A stretch of 35,899 nt of DNA from Microbacterium sp. (GTDB lineage: Bacteria > Actinomycetota > Actinomycetes > Actinomycetales > Microbacteriaceae), in the NCBI GenBank assembly GCA_017744855.1, contig JAGIAK010000016.1:1-35899 (forward strand). Reading direction: 5' to 3'. How positions within the stretch are numbered: the stretch's first letter is position 1; each line of letters opens with the position of its first letter. This document shows positions 7,872 through 15,348 of this stretch, piece after piece. A program made the position numbers and the translations under genes. The notes under the pieces were generated by a model. It had not been told where the DNA came from. It saw only the letters and a program-made list of their open reading frames with translations, and searched no databases.

Positions 7872-7903
7872 CTAGATGCGTCTAGCGAGTGCCATGTGCA
7901 CTC
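7872..7903. promoter_or_regulatory. Pair of small inverted repeats upstream of the MFS gene
   Basis: CTAGA-4-TCTAG (7872-7885) and GAGTGC-5-GCACTC (7887-7903) lie side by side, 75-106 bp upstream of the MFS start and downstream of the convergent-side hypothetical gene. They may be regulator sites or a weak terminator for the acidic-protein gene. No regulator gene is next to them. Confidence 0.35.
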
Positions 7904-7930
7904 ATATGGCGACGCCTACTCGGGGGCTCG

Positions 7931-8347
7931 TCAGGCGGGCGGATCCTCGGGGTCGAGGGTCTTCAGGCTGTCGTCCTCGACGTCGTTGTCGGCTTCGAGC
8001 TGCTCCGCGGTGGTCTCGTCGCCGCCCAGGGGAGTGCGGCGTTCGGGGTTCGCATCGCCCTGGACGGCGCCACCGGTTCCGTCGCCGGAGGCATCGCCCT
8101 GGATGGCTCCTCCGGTGCCGCCGTCGGCATCCGCGTCTGAGCCCGAGCGCCCGTCCGGCGCCGAGTTGTGTTCCGGGATGTGCTCCGGGCGGCCGTCGCC
8201 GCCGCGCACGGCGTCAGCATCGCGTCGGCCGTCGCCGCCGCGCACGGCGTCGCGTTCGGCATCCGTGCGGTCGTCGGCGCCGTCCATCCCCGGCGCGCCC
8301 TCGGCAGGATCCTCGGGGTGCGGTGTGCGTTCCATGTTCTCGTCCAT
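7931..8347 (-). CDS. Acidic, intrinsically disordered hypothetical protein
   Basis: A 138-residue protein rich in Asp, Glu, Gly and Pro, with no hydrophobic core and no signal peptide. It contains short internal duplications: AVRGGDGR twice near residues 34-53, and GGTGGAIQGDA / DGTGGAVQGDA near residues 75-98. The C-terminus (ETTAEQLEADNDVEDDSLKT) is better ordered in composition and probably the conserved part. The reading frame is supported by a -10-like TAACGT (8359-8354, minus strand) placed 6 nt before the ATG. Similar acidic proteins are common in Microbacteriaceae as hypothetical proteins. No function is recognised. Overlapping frames on the plus strand lack a start signal and are Arg/Pro-rich shadows. 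Confidence 0.65.
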   Translation of the reverse strand: MDENMERTPHPEDPAEGAPGMDGADDRTDAERDAVRGGDGRRDADAVRGGDGRPEHIPEHNSAPDGRSGSDADADGGTGGAIQGDASGDGTGGAVQGDANPERRTPLGGDETTAEQLEADNDVEDDSLKTLDPEDPPA

Positions 8348-8353
8348 GCCGTG

Positions 8354-8359
8354 ACGTTA
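8354..8359 (-). promoter_or_regulatory. Putative -10 element (TAACGT) for leaderless acidic-protein mRNA
   Basis: Read on the minus strand, TAACGT lies 6 nt before the ATG at 8347, too close to leave a 5' leader. No convincing -35 is seen. Confidence 0.4.
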
Positions 8360-8401
8360 GGCGCGGCTTCCGCCGGCGACGGAGGGGGTTGACAGCCGCG
8401 T

Positions 8402-9739
8402 TCAGTCGCTCTTCCTGGCGGTGCGGATCGGCGTGGTCGCCGCGGCCTCGTCGCTGAACTCCACAGGGTCGATCTCGTCGATCACGGTCAGCGGTCGCGT
8501 CTCGTCGAGCGTCATCAGGAACCGACGGTTCTCGGCGCGGTGCAGCCTTCCCGTGGTGAGGACCCAGGTGACGCCGATCGCGCAGGCGACGAGGCCGGCG
8601 GCGCCGCCGAGCATGATCGCGACCCGCGGGCCGGCGGCATCCGCCACCCAGCCGGCGATGGGCGCCCCCACCGGGGTGGAGCCCATGATGACGGCCATGT
8701 AGAGCGCGAGCACGCGGCCGCGCAGCGCGGGGTCGGTCGTCGTCTGGACGTACCCGTTGGCGGTGGTGAGCAGCGTGACGATCGCGAACCCGGTGAACAT
8801 GAGGCTCACCCCGTACAGGGCGTACGTCGGCATGGCCGCGGCGATGAACGCCACGACGCCGAATCCGCCGGCTGCGATGATGACGACCCTGACCCTGGCC
8901 CTGTCGCGGCGTGCGGCGAGCAGCGCCCCGGCCAGGGATCCGATCGCGAGGATCGAGCTGAGCACGCCGTAGCCGTCGGCGCCGGCGCCGAACTCGAGGG
9001 CCATGGTCGAGGCGAAGATCGGGAAGTTCATGCCGAACGCGCCGATGAGGAACACCGTCACGAACACCACGCGCAGATCGCTGCGCCCCCATACGTAGCG
9101 GAACCCCGCCGCGAGCCCTCCCGCGCTGCGGTTCTTCAACCGCGGTGCGAGCTGCCCCTGACGCATGAGGAACAGTGCCACGAGCATGGCGAGGAACGTC
9201 GCCGCGTTCACGATGAACACCCACCCCGAGCCGATGGCCACGATCAGCAGGCCGCCGACCGCGGGGCCGATCATGCGCGCCAGGTTGAAGGATGCCGAGT
9301 TCAGGGCGACCGCGTTGGAGGTGTCGCCCGTGGACACCATGTCGGACACGAACGCCTGACGCGCCGGCGCATCGAACGCGTTCACGGTGCCGAAGGCGGC
9401 GGCGAAGCCGAACATCATCGGCAGCGTCATCACGTCGTTCAGCAGCAGCACGCCCACCGCGACGGCGAGCAGCAGCAGGGCGGACTGGGTCGCGACGAGG
9501 ATGTGGCGGCGGTCGAACCGGTCGGCGACCCAGCCGGTGAGACTCACAAGCACGAGCGGCGGACCGAACTGCAGCGCCATGGTCACGCCCATCGCGGTGG
9601 CGTCGTTGTGGGTGAGCTCGGTGAGCACCACCCAGTCCTGCGCCGTGGCCTGCATCCATCCGCCCACGTTGGAGACGAGGGCGCCTGCGAACCAGATGCG
9701 GTAGTTGACGTTGGAGAAGGAGCGGAACATCGCGGTCAC
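8402..9739 (-). CDS. MFS transporter of the EntS / transmembrane-secretion-effector (MFS_3) type, MarR-linked
   Basis: A 445-residue exporter-like membrane protein. It begins with FRSFSNVNYRIWFAGALVSNVGGWMQATAQDWVV, the characteristic first helix of MFS_3 proteins (described here by its short motif NVGGWMQATAQDW). Motif A appears as GWVADRFDRRHIL near residue 69, followed by FDAPARQAFV near 125 and LRGRVLALYM near 340. A hydrophilic tail of about 45 residues follows the last helix. Its ATG overlaps the marR stop by 4 nt, so the pair forms one operon under the palindrome at 10175-10197. In the family such MarR-MFS pairs usually give inducible export of toxic aromatic or drug-like compounds; the ligand here is not known. 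Confidence 0.87.
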   Translation of the reverse strand: MTAMFRSFSNVNYRIWFAGALVSNVGGWMQATAQDWVVLTELTHNDATAMGVTMALQFGPPLVLVSLTGWVADRFDRRHILVATQSALLLLAVAVGVLLLNDVMTLPMMFGFAAAFGTVNAFDAPARQAFVSDMVSTGDTSNAVALNSASFNLARMIGPAVGGLLIVAIGSGWVFIVNAATFLAMLVALFLMRQGQLAPRLKNRSAGGLAAGFRYVWGRSDLRVVFVTVFLIGAFGMNFPIFASTMALEFGAGADGYGVLSSILAIGSLAGALLAARRDRARVRVVIIAAGGFGVVAFIAAAMPTYALYGVSLMFTGFAIVTLLTTANGYVQTTTDPALRGRVLALYMAVIMGSTPVGAPIAGWVADAAGPRVAIMLGGAAGLVACAIGVTWVLTTGRLHRAENRRFLMTLDETRPLTVIDEIDPVEFSDEAAATTPIRTARKSD

Positions 9740-10176
9740 GGCTCGACCACCCTCCGCATGAGCGCGCTCGCGTCGCGCAGGGTCTTCAGCTCGTCGTCGG
9801 TGAAGTGGAGCTCCGACATCATGCCGACGAGCAGGTCGTCGCGCTGCCGGAGGGTCTGCGCGACGATCTCGTCGCCGGCATCCGTGATGTCCACCAGCAC
9901 GCGGCGCCGGTCGGCCTCATCGGGAGTGCGGCGCACGTAACCCTGTTCCTCCAGTCCGTTGATCATGCTCGTCATCGACGGCGCGGTGACGCGCTCGCGC
10001 TCGGCGAGGGCGGTGATCGTGCGCGTGCCGTGCATGCGCAGGGTGGCCAGCACAGCCAGCTGCGCATCGCTCATCGCATCGACGGCGCGGGCGCATCGCA
10101 GGCGCCTCGCGAGTCGGAACGTCGCCATGCGCAGGTCTGTGGCGGTGAGACGGAGGGCTTCATCAGACGCAGACAT
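9736..10176 (-). CDS. MarR-family transcriptional regulator
   Basis: A 146-residue winged helix-turn-helix regulator. The recognition region TITALAERERVTAPSMTSMINGL (residues about 54-76) is followed by the wing EEQGYVRRTPDEADRRRVLV, with the DxRR element that contacts the DNA backbone in MarR proteins. It most likely represses itself and the MFS gene that overlaps its stop by 4 nt, with release on binding a small ligand. A perfect 11-1-11 palindrome covers its own start codon and likely -10 box, a clear autoregulatory arrangement. The ATG at 10176 has no ribosome binding site, so translation from a leaderless or near-leaderless mRNA is likely. The next Met is residue 17, which would cut into the first helix. 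Confidence 0.9.
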   Translation of the reverse strand: MSASDEALRLTATDLRMATFRLARRLRCARAVDAMSDAQLAVLATLRMHGTRTITALAERERVTAPSMTSMINGLEEQGYVRRTPDEADRRRVLVDITDAGDEIVAQTLRQRDDLLVGMMSELHFTDDELKTLRDASALMRRVVEP

Positions 10177-10197
10177 TACTTAGACAGTCTAAGTAAT
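10175..10197. promoter_or_regulatory. Perfect MarR operator overlapping the marR start codon
   Basis: ATTACTTAGAC-A-GTCTAAGTAAT is a perfect inverted repeat of 11-bp arms around one central base. On the minus strand its middle reads TAGACT, a plausible -10 ending 9 nt before the marR ATG, and its end includes the first bases of that ATG. A bound dimer would cover both the promoter and the start. It also lies 50 bp upstream of cutC and could affect that gene. Confidence 0.8.
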
Positions 10198-10234
10198 TTT
10201 TCGGTCTGAGGGAAGGGGCGGCCCGTGGGGGAGA

Positions 10235-10240
10235 GAGAAT
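10235..10240 (+). promoter_or_regulatory. Putative -10 element (GAGAAT) for leaderless cutC mRNA
   Basis: GAGAAT ends 6 nt before the cutC ATG. The purine stretch GAGAGG that follows touches the start codon and is too close to act as a ribosome binding site. Confidence 0.35.
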
Positions 10241-10246
10241 GAGAGG

Positions 10247-10984
10247 ATGCCGCAGACCCCAGCCCTCGAGATCGCCGTGCAGGACCCCGCAGGCGTGCGC
10301 ATCGCCGGAGCTGTCGGCGCCGCGCGCGTCGAACTCGCCCAGGCCCTCGCCCTCGGGGGACTCACGCCCTCGCCCGCCACGCTCGAGCTCGCGATCGAGG
10401 AGGCCGCGGACGCGGGCGTCGAGGTGCACGTGCTGGTGCGTCCGCGGGCGGGCGGCTTCCTCTACGACGCCGGCGAGATCGCCGTGTCCGAGCGTGACGT
10501 GCGTCGCGCCGTCGAGGCCGGAGCGCAGGGCGTCGTGATCGGCGCCCTGGATGCCGCGGGCACCCTCGACGTCGACGCCATCGCGAGGCTGCGCGACGCG
10601 GCCGGCGGCGCCTCGGTCACCCTCCATCGCGCGATCGACGTCACGGCCGACCCGGTGGCGGCGCTCGCCACCGCACGCGCGCTCGGCCTGCGCCGCGTGC
10701 TCACCTCCGGCGGGGCGTCCGCTGCGATCGACGGCATCGACACCCTGCGTCGCCTCGTCGCCGAGGCCGACGGCGCCATCGAGATCATGGCGGGCAGCGG
10801 CGTCGACGCGGCATCCGCTGCGGCGCTCGCCGCGACCGGCGTCGACGCGCTGCACTTCTCCGCCAAGCGGAGCGTGCGCGAAGACGGCGGGGTGCGCATG
10901 GGCTCGGCGTCCGACGGCGTCGGCGGGTACGAGGTCACCGACCTCGCGACCGCCCGCGCGATCGTGGACTCCCTGTCGCGCTGA
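10247..10984 (+). CDS. cutC: CutC family protein (copper homeostasis protein / PF03932)
   Basis: A 245-residue TIM-barrel protein of the CutC family. Diagnostic segments include RVELAQALALGGLTPS (residues 27-42), VHVLVRPRAGGFLYD (65-79), GVVIGALDAAGTLD (95-110), VTLHRAIDVTADP and RRVLTSGGASAAIDG, then MAGSGVD and LHFSAKRS. Family members were first tied to copper tolerance in E. coli, though later work questioned a direct role in copper handling, so the symbol gives family identity rather than proven function. It is somewhat divergent at the N-terminus (EIAVQDPAGVRIA instead of the usual EVCV). It stands alone, divergent from marR, with the operator between them. Confidence 0.87.
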   Translation: MPQTPALEIAVQDPAGVRIAGAVGAARVELAQALALGGLTPSPATLELAIEEAADAGVEVHVLVRPRAGGFLYDAGEIAVSERDVRRAVEAGAQGVVIGALDAAGTLDVDAIARLRDAAGGASVTLHRAIDVTADPVAALATARALGLRRVLTSGGASAAIDGIDTLRRLVAEADGAIEIMAGSGVDAASAAALAATGVDALHFSAKRSVREDGGVRMGSASDGVGGYEVTDLATARAIVDSLSR

Positions 10985-11032
10985 GCTCTCGGGGCCGCGG
11001 CTCCCGCCGATGCTGAGCGAGCGGCGTCTGAG

Positions 11033-11038
11033 TAGGGT
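11033..11038 (+). promoter_or_regulatory. Putative -10 element (TAGGGT) for leaderless hydrolase mRNA
   Basis: TAGGGT is followed by 7 nt and then the GTG start at 11046, the spacing expected if transcription starts at the start codon itself. Confidence 0.5.
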
Positions 11039-11045
11039 GGGGGAC

Positions 11046-11900
11046 GTGACGGAGACCAGGGAGTTCACGGATGCCTACGGCATCGCCATCGTCTACGACG
11101 TGCATTCCGCGGCGGGCACCGCGCGCGGAGTGGTGCAGCTGCTGCACGGCGTCGGGGAGCACGCCGGGCGCTACGGGGCGTTGATCGGCGCGCTGACGGG
11201 TGCCGGTTTCCACGTCTATGCCGACGATCACCGCGGACACGGCCGCACCGGCATCCGTCAGCACGACGGTCCTGCCAAGCTCGGCCGTCTCGGCAAGGGC
11301 GGCCTGCGCGCGGCCGAGGAGGCCGTTTGGCAGCTCACCGGCATCATCCGCGCCGAGCACCCCGACCTGCCGCTCGTACTGCTCGGGCACTCCTGGGGCT
11401 CGTTCCTCTCGCAGATGCTCGTCAACGACCACCCCGAGGCCTACGACGCCGTGATCCTCTCCGGCTCCGCCCTGCGGATGCCCGGCTCCCTCAACGCAGC
11501 GCCGCTGAACGCCCGCTGGGCGGGTCCGGAGGCCACCGGTTTCGAGTGGCTCTCCCGCGATCCCGCCGTGTGGGCCGAGTTCGGCGACGACCCGCTCACC
11601 ACCGACGTGCCGCTGCTCAAGCTCTTCGGACCCATCGAGGCCGCGAAGCTCTACGGCCGGCCGCGCAAGAACCTCGGGCATGACATCCCGATGCTGCTCA
11701 TGGTCGGCCGCGACGACCCGGTCGGCGGACCCCGCAGCGTGCACAAGCTCGCCGACGAGTACCGCAGCCGCTCCGGACTCACCGACGTCACGACCCTCGT
11801 CTACCCCGACGCGCGGCACGAGATCTTCAACGAGCTGCAGCAGGGCGAGGTGCGCGCCGACCTGCTCTCCTGGCTCGACCGACGCATCCCTCCGCGCTGA
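11046..11900 (+). CDS. Alpha/beta hydrolase, monoacylglycerol-lipase-like (serine aminopeptidase S33 superfamily)
   Basis: A 284-residue serine hydrolase. The oxyanion region is VVQLLHGVGEHAGRY (residues about 29-43), typical of monoglyceride lipases and lysophospholipases. The nucleophile elbow is LGHSWGS (Ser near residue 118), the acid lies in VGRDDPVGG, and the catalytic His in YPDARHEIFNE close to the end. The ADDHRGHGRTG segment also matches this group. The GTG start was chosen because it follows a TAGGGT box by 7 nt and comes just before the first conserved strand; the same frame is open farther upstream only as a shadow of cutC. It is probably a cytoplasmic lipase/esterase acting on acylglycerols; the substrate is inferred from the family. 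Confidence 0.87.
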   Translation: MTETREFTDAYGIAIVYDVHSAAGTARGVVQLLHGVGEHAGRYGALIGALTGAGFHVYADDHRGHGRTGIRQHDGPAKLGRLGKGGLRAAEEAVWQLTGIIRAEHPDLPLVLLGHSWGSFLSQMLVNDHPEAYDAVILSGSALRMPGSLNAAPLNARWAGPEATGFEWLSRDPAVWAEFGDDPLTTDVPLLKLFGPIEAAKLYGRPRKNLGHDIPMLLMVGRDDPVGGPRSVHKLADEYRSRSGLTDVTTLVYPDARHEIFNELQQGEVRADLLSWLDRRIPPR

Positions 11901-12002
11901 CGGCGGCATTCCCCGGGTGTCGGCGTGTTACGCACGATGAAGGCTCATGACAGCCGGTGAATGCGCGTGACGCAGGCTGAGCGGCGGTGGTCTGCGGCGG
12001 CA

Positions 12003-12008
12003 TAGATT
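12003..12008 (+). promoter_or_regulatory. Candidate -10 (TAGATT) for the nine-gene operon
   Basis: TAGATT lies 30 nt before the first start codon of the operon. The -35 region is poor, which suggests either weak basal expression or an activator. The 138-bp gap between 11900 and 12039 holds no other gene. Confidence 0.35.
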
Positions 12009-12038
12009 CGGGCATCAGCCGTCCCGAGGAGCCGCCCC

Positions 12039-12986
12039 ATGGTCGCCACGAGTGCCCCCGCCGTCGCCACCGACGCACCCCCGCAGCGCCGCATCGCCCT
12101 GGCCGGGCGCACCGTGTCGCGTCTCGGCTTCGGGGCCGCCAGGCTCACCGCCGGCGACGGGTGGGGCCGGCCGTCGGATCCTGTGCAGACGCGGCGGCTG
12201 CTGCGGCTCGCGATCGACGAGGGCTACGACTACATCGACTCAGCAGATGCCCTGGGGCCGGGGGTCAGCGACGAGATCATCGGCGACGTGGTGCACCCTG
12301 CGCTGGGCGTGGTCGTCGCCTCCAAGGTCGGGATGCTGCGCACCGGCCCGCACGGCTGGGGCGTGCTCGGGCGACCGGACTACCTCCGTCAGCAGGTCTA
12401 CGCGACGCTCGTGCGGCTGCGGCGCGAGCAGATCCCGCTGCTGTACCTGCATCGCATCGATCCCGATGTGCCGCTCGACGACCAGTGGGGCACGCTCCGC
12501 GAGCTCCGCGACGAGGGACTGATCGGCCACCTCGGTGTCTGCGAGCCGACCATCGAGCAGTTCGAGCACCTCGTAGACGTCGAGGCGCCCGCCGTCGTGC
12601 AGAGCCTCTACAACGTGGCCGCGCCGGGGTCCGCGGCGATCGCCGACCGTGCGGACGCGCTCGGCGTGCCCTTCGTCGCTTATTGGGCGCTGATCGGCCG
12701 CGGGCTCGCCGCCCCGCACCACGAGAAGGTGTTCGCCATCCTCCAGGCGGCGGGGGCGCCCTTCGGTCTCACCGCAGCGCAGACCGCGCTCGCGTGGGTC
12801 CTCGCGACCAGGGCGAACGGCCTCGCCCTCGTCGGGTCGCGGTCGCTCCGCCACCTCGCCGAGAACAGGGCTGCCCTGGACGTGCGCCTCCCCGCCGATG
12901 TCGCGGAGCGGATCGGCTTCGACGTCGCGGCCGCGCTCGACGGCGTCGCCTTCGATCCACGCCGTTCGGCGGAGGAGGAGCGATGA
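12039..12986 (+). CDS. Aldo/keto reductase-fold protein lacking the catalytic Tyr
   Basis: A 315-residue TIM-barrel protein of the AKR superfamily, closest in pattern to the pyridoxal-reductase-like YdbC group (RLGFGAARLTAGDGWGRP near residues 28-45). The usual tetrad is Asp-Tyr-Lys-His. Asp67 (YIDSAD), Lys96 (VASKVG) and His138 (LYLHR) are present, but the position that normally reads YG in DTAxxYG is LG here: Leu72, codon CTG at 12252. Loss of the proton-donor Tyr should abolish or greatly change reductase activity. The C-terminal cofactor segment ALVGSRSLRHLAEN is intact. It opens a nine-gene operon and overlaps the amidohydrolase by 4 nt. A GAGGA ribosome binding site lies 8 nt before the ATG. 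It could be a lyase or isomerase, or a binding protein. Confidence 0.85.
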   Translation: MVATSAPAVATDAPPQRRIALAGRTVSRLGFGAARLTAGDGWGRPSDPVQTRRLLRLAIDEGYDYIDSADALGPGVSDEIIGDVVHPALGVVVASKVGMLRTGPHGWGVLGRPDYLRQQVYATLVRLRREQIPLLYLHRIDPDVPLDDQWGTLRELRDEGLIGHLGVCEPTIEQFEHLVDVEAPAVVQSLYNVAAPGSAAIADRADALGVPFVAYWALIGRGLAAPHHEKVFAILQAAGAPFGLTAAQTALAWVLATRANGLALVGSRSLRHLAENRAALDVRLPADVAERIGFDVAAALDGVAFDPRRSAEEER

Positions 12987-14362
12987 GCCTCGACCTCGAC
13001 GCCGCCGATCTTCGTGCCGCCGACGTGCCGGCGACGGAGGTGCGCGCCGGTGCCGACCCCTTGCACGCCTACCTGCGCTTCGACGCGGCGGCGGCGTCAC
13101 GCGGCGGCATCCCTCTCGACGCCACGATCGAGAGCCGGTTCGCCGGCGCACCCGCCGGTACGCAGGAGCGGGTGGCGGATGCCGTCGGTGCGCTGCGCCC
13201 CGAGCTCGTGGCGCTCGCCACGGATCTGTACGAGCATCCGGAGATCGGGTTCGAGGAGGTGTACTCCTCCGGCCGGATCGCCGACCTCCTGACCGCTCAC
13301 GGCGCCGAGGTCGAGCGAGGAGCCTACGGTCTGCCCACGGCGTTCCGTGCCTCGACCGGCGTCGGCGGTCCGCACTTCGCGATCATCGCCGAGTACGACG
13401 CCCTGCCCGGCGTCGGCCACGCCTGCGGCCACAACATCATCGCCGCACAGGCGGTGGGGGCCTTCCTCGCCGCCGCGCCGCTCGTCGCCGGCATCGGCGG
13501 ACGCCTCTCGATCATCGGCACCCCGGCGGAGGAGGGCGGTGCAGGCAAGGAGCTGGTGATCCGCGCCGGCGGATTCGACGACGTGGATGCCGCGGCGATG
13601 GTGCACCCCGGCGGCGGCGACAGCGTCTCGCCGGTCTACGGCGGCGGGACGAGCGGCGTGCGCCGGGTCGCCGTCACCTATCGCGGCCGAGCGGGCCACG
13701 CCGCGCTGAGCCCGTACCTCGGTCTCAACGCGCTCGACGCCGTCGTCACCGCTTACCAGGGCGTCGCTCAGCTGCGGCAGCACATCCTGCCCGTCGACCG
13801 CATCCACGGCATCATCACCGACGGCGGCGCCGCGGCGAACGTCGTGCCGGAGCGCGCATCGGCGGAGTTCCTCGTCCGGTCCACCGAGGTCGAGACGCTG
13901 AACGTGCTCACCGACCGCGTGATCGACATCCTCCAGGCGGCGGCGCTGAGCACCGGCACGCGCGCCGAGCTCGACGTCGACTTCGAGCCGCCGTACCTTC
14001 CGCTTCGGCCCAACATCGAGCTGCAGAAGCGGTGGGCGGGGGCGCTGACGGCGCAGGGCCGCACCGTGCCCGTGCGTCCTGCCGTATCGCGGCAGGGCGG
14101 GCCGTCGACCGACATGGGCAACGTCAGCCAGTTCATCCCCGCGATCCACCCGGCCCTCGGCCTCGGTGCGGCGCCCGACGTGCTGCCGCACAACGCGGCG
14201 TTCGCCGACGCCACGATCCTCCCTCCCGCGTTCGCGGCGCTGATCGATGGCGCCGTTGGCCTCGCGGTCACCGCGCTCGACTTCCTCGCCGACCCCGCGC
14301 TGCGCGCCGCGGTCGCCGAGGAGTTCCGTGCAGCGGGCGGCCGCTACCGGTGGGAGGGCTGA
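12983..14362 (+). CDS. M20D-family amidohydrolase / dipeptidase (PM20D2-AbgB-like)
   Basis: A 459-residue zinc-dependent hydrolase that cleaves an amide bond, releasing a carboxylate and an amine. The metal and catalytic segments are EYDALPGVGHACGHN (about residues 135-149), GTPAEEGGAGK (Glu ligand, near 177-187), and GGPSTDMGNVSQFIPAIHP close to the C-terminus. Between them lies the dimerisation lid, with GRAGHAA and ITDGGAAANVVPERA. This arrangement matches the M20D group that includes p-aminobenzoyl-glutamate hydrolase and beta-alanyl-lysine dipeptidase. About 60 residues precede the family core and have no recognised domain. The ATG overlaps the upstream stop by 4 nt. In the operon it most likely hydrolyses the imported compound or an oxidised product. 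Confidence 0.88.
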   Translation: MSLDLDAADLRAADVPATEVRAGADPLHAYLRFDAAAASRGGIPLDATIESRFAGAPAGTQERVADAVGALRPELVALATDLYEHPEIGFEEVYSSGRIADLLTAHGAEVERGAYGLPTAFRASTGVGGPHFAIIAEYDALPGVGHACGHNIIAAQAVGAFLAAAPLVAGIGGRLSIIGTPAEEGGAGKELVIRAGGFDDVDAAAMVHPGGGDSVSPVYGGGTSGVRRVAVTYRGRAGHAALSPYLGLNALDAVVTAYQGVAQLRQHILPVDRIHGIITDGGAAANVVPERASAEFLVRSTEVETLNVLTDRVIDILQAAALSTGTRAELDVDFEPPYLPLRPNIELQKRWAGALTAQGRTVPVRPAVSRQGGPSTDMGNVSQFIPAIHPALGLGAAPDVLPHNAAFADATILPPAFAALIDGAVGLAVTALDFLADPALRAAVAEEFRAAGGRYRWEG

Positions 14363-15348
14363 TGACCGCCGCGATCGTCGCTCCCGCTGGACGCGTCGGC
14401 CCCCTGCGCTTCGCGGGGTGGCTCCCGTTCGCTCTGCACCGCGTGCTCGACGCCGTGCTCGTGCTGTGGGCGGCCGCCACCATCGCCTTCATCGCACTGA
14501 AGCTCATCCCCGGCGACCCGCTGGACAGCCTGCTCGCCGGGGTGCTCGACGCACCGCCCGAGCTGCGCGCACAGGTCGCGGCGCACTACGGCCTCGACCA
14601 GCCGGTCTTCGTGCAGTACCTGAACTACCTCGCGCAACTCGCGAGGGGCGATCTCGGCACGAGCTATCAGCGTGCCGCGCCCGTGTCGGAGATCATCTTC
14701 TCCGAGCTCGGCGGCACGGTCGAGCTCACCGTGACCGCTCTGGCGATCGCCGGTGCCGTCGCGATCGGCCTGGCGCTGCTGACGTCCGGCCGCAACCGCG
14801 CGGCCCGCTGGGCGGCCCAGGCGATCGAGCTCGTGGCCATCTCCGTCCCGTCGTTCTGGCTCGGCATCCTGCTCATGAACCTCCTGTCGTTCACCTTCCC
14901 GGTGTTCCCGGCGTTCGGCGCCAACGGTCCGGCATCGCTCGTGCTGCCTGCCGTCACCCTCGCGTTCCCGCTGATCGGCGTGCTCTCCCAGGTGCTCCGC
15001 GAACGCATGGAGTACACGCTGCACGAGCCGTTCGTGACCACGGTGCTCGCCCGCGGCGTCTCCGAGGGCACGCTGCGTTCCCGACACGTGCTCCGCCACG
15101 CGGCCATCCCCGCGCTCACGCTGAGCACGCTCATCCTCGGCTCGCTCCTCAGCGGAGCCGCCGTGCTCGAGACCCTGTTCGCCCGCCCTGGCCTCGGCCG
15201 CATCGCCGTCGCGGCTGTCGCCGACCGCGACATCCCCGTGGTGCTGGGGACCGTGGTCTTCGCAGCGCTCGTCTTCGTCGTCGTGAACACCCTGGTCGAT
15301 CTCGTGTATCCGCTGCTCGACCCCCGCCTGAGGGAGGCCCGCCGATGA
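14362..15348 (+). CDS. ABC peptide-type importer permease, DppB/OppB-like
   Basis: A 328-residue inner-membrane permease with six predicted membrane segments. The N-terminal half shows the family signature IPGDPLDSLLAG and the HYGLDQPVFVQY segment just after it, followed by ARGDLGTSYQ. The EAA-type loop that contacts the ATPase lies around RGVSEGTLRSRHVLRHAAIPALT (about residues 230-252; shown here only to give the region). FARPGLGRIAVAAVADRDIPVV near the end is typical of DppB. It follows the amidohydrolase with a 1-nt overlap and precedes the DppC-like gene with a 4-nt overlap, so the importer is built in the same transcript as the enzymes. Confidence 0.92.
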   Translation: MTAAIVAPAGRVGPLRFAGWLPFALHRVLDAVLVLWAAATIAFIALKLIPGDPLDSLLAGVLDAPPELRAQVAAHYGLDQPVFVQYLNYLAQLARGDLGTSYQRAAPVSEIIFSELGGTVELTVTALAIAGAVAIGLALLTSGRNRAARWAAQAIELVAISVPSFWLGILLMNLLSFTFPVFPAFGANGPASLVLPAVTLAFPLIGVLSQVLRERMEYTLHEPFVTTVLARGVSEGTLRSRHVLRHAAIPALTLSTLILGSLLSGAAVLETLFARPGLGRIAVAAVADRDIPVVLGTVVFAALVFVVVNTLVDLVYPLLDPRLREARR

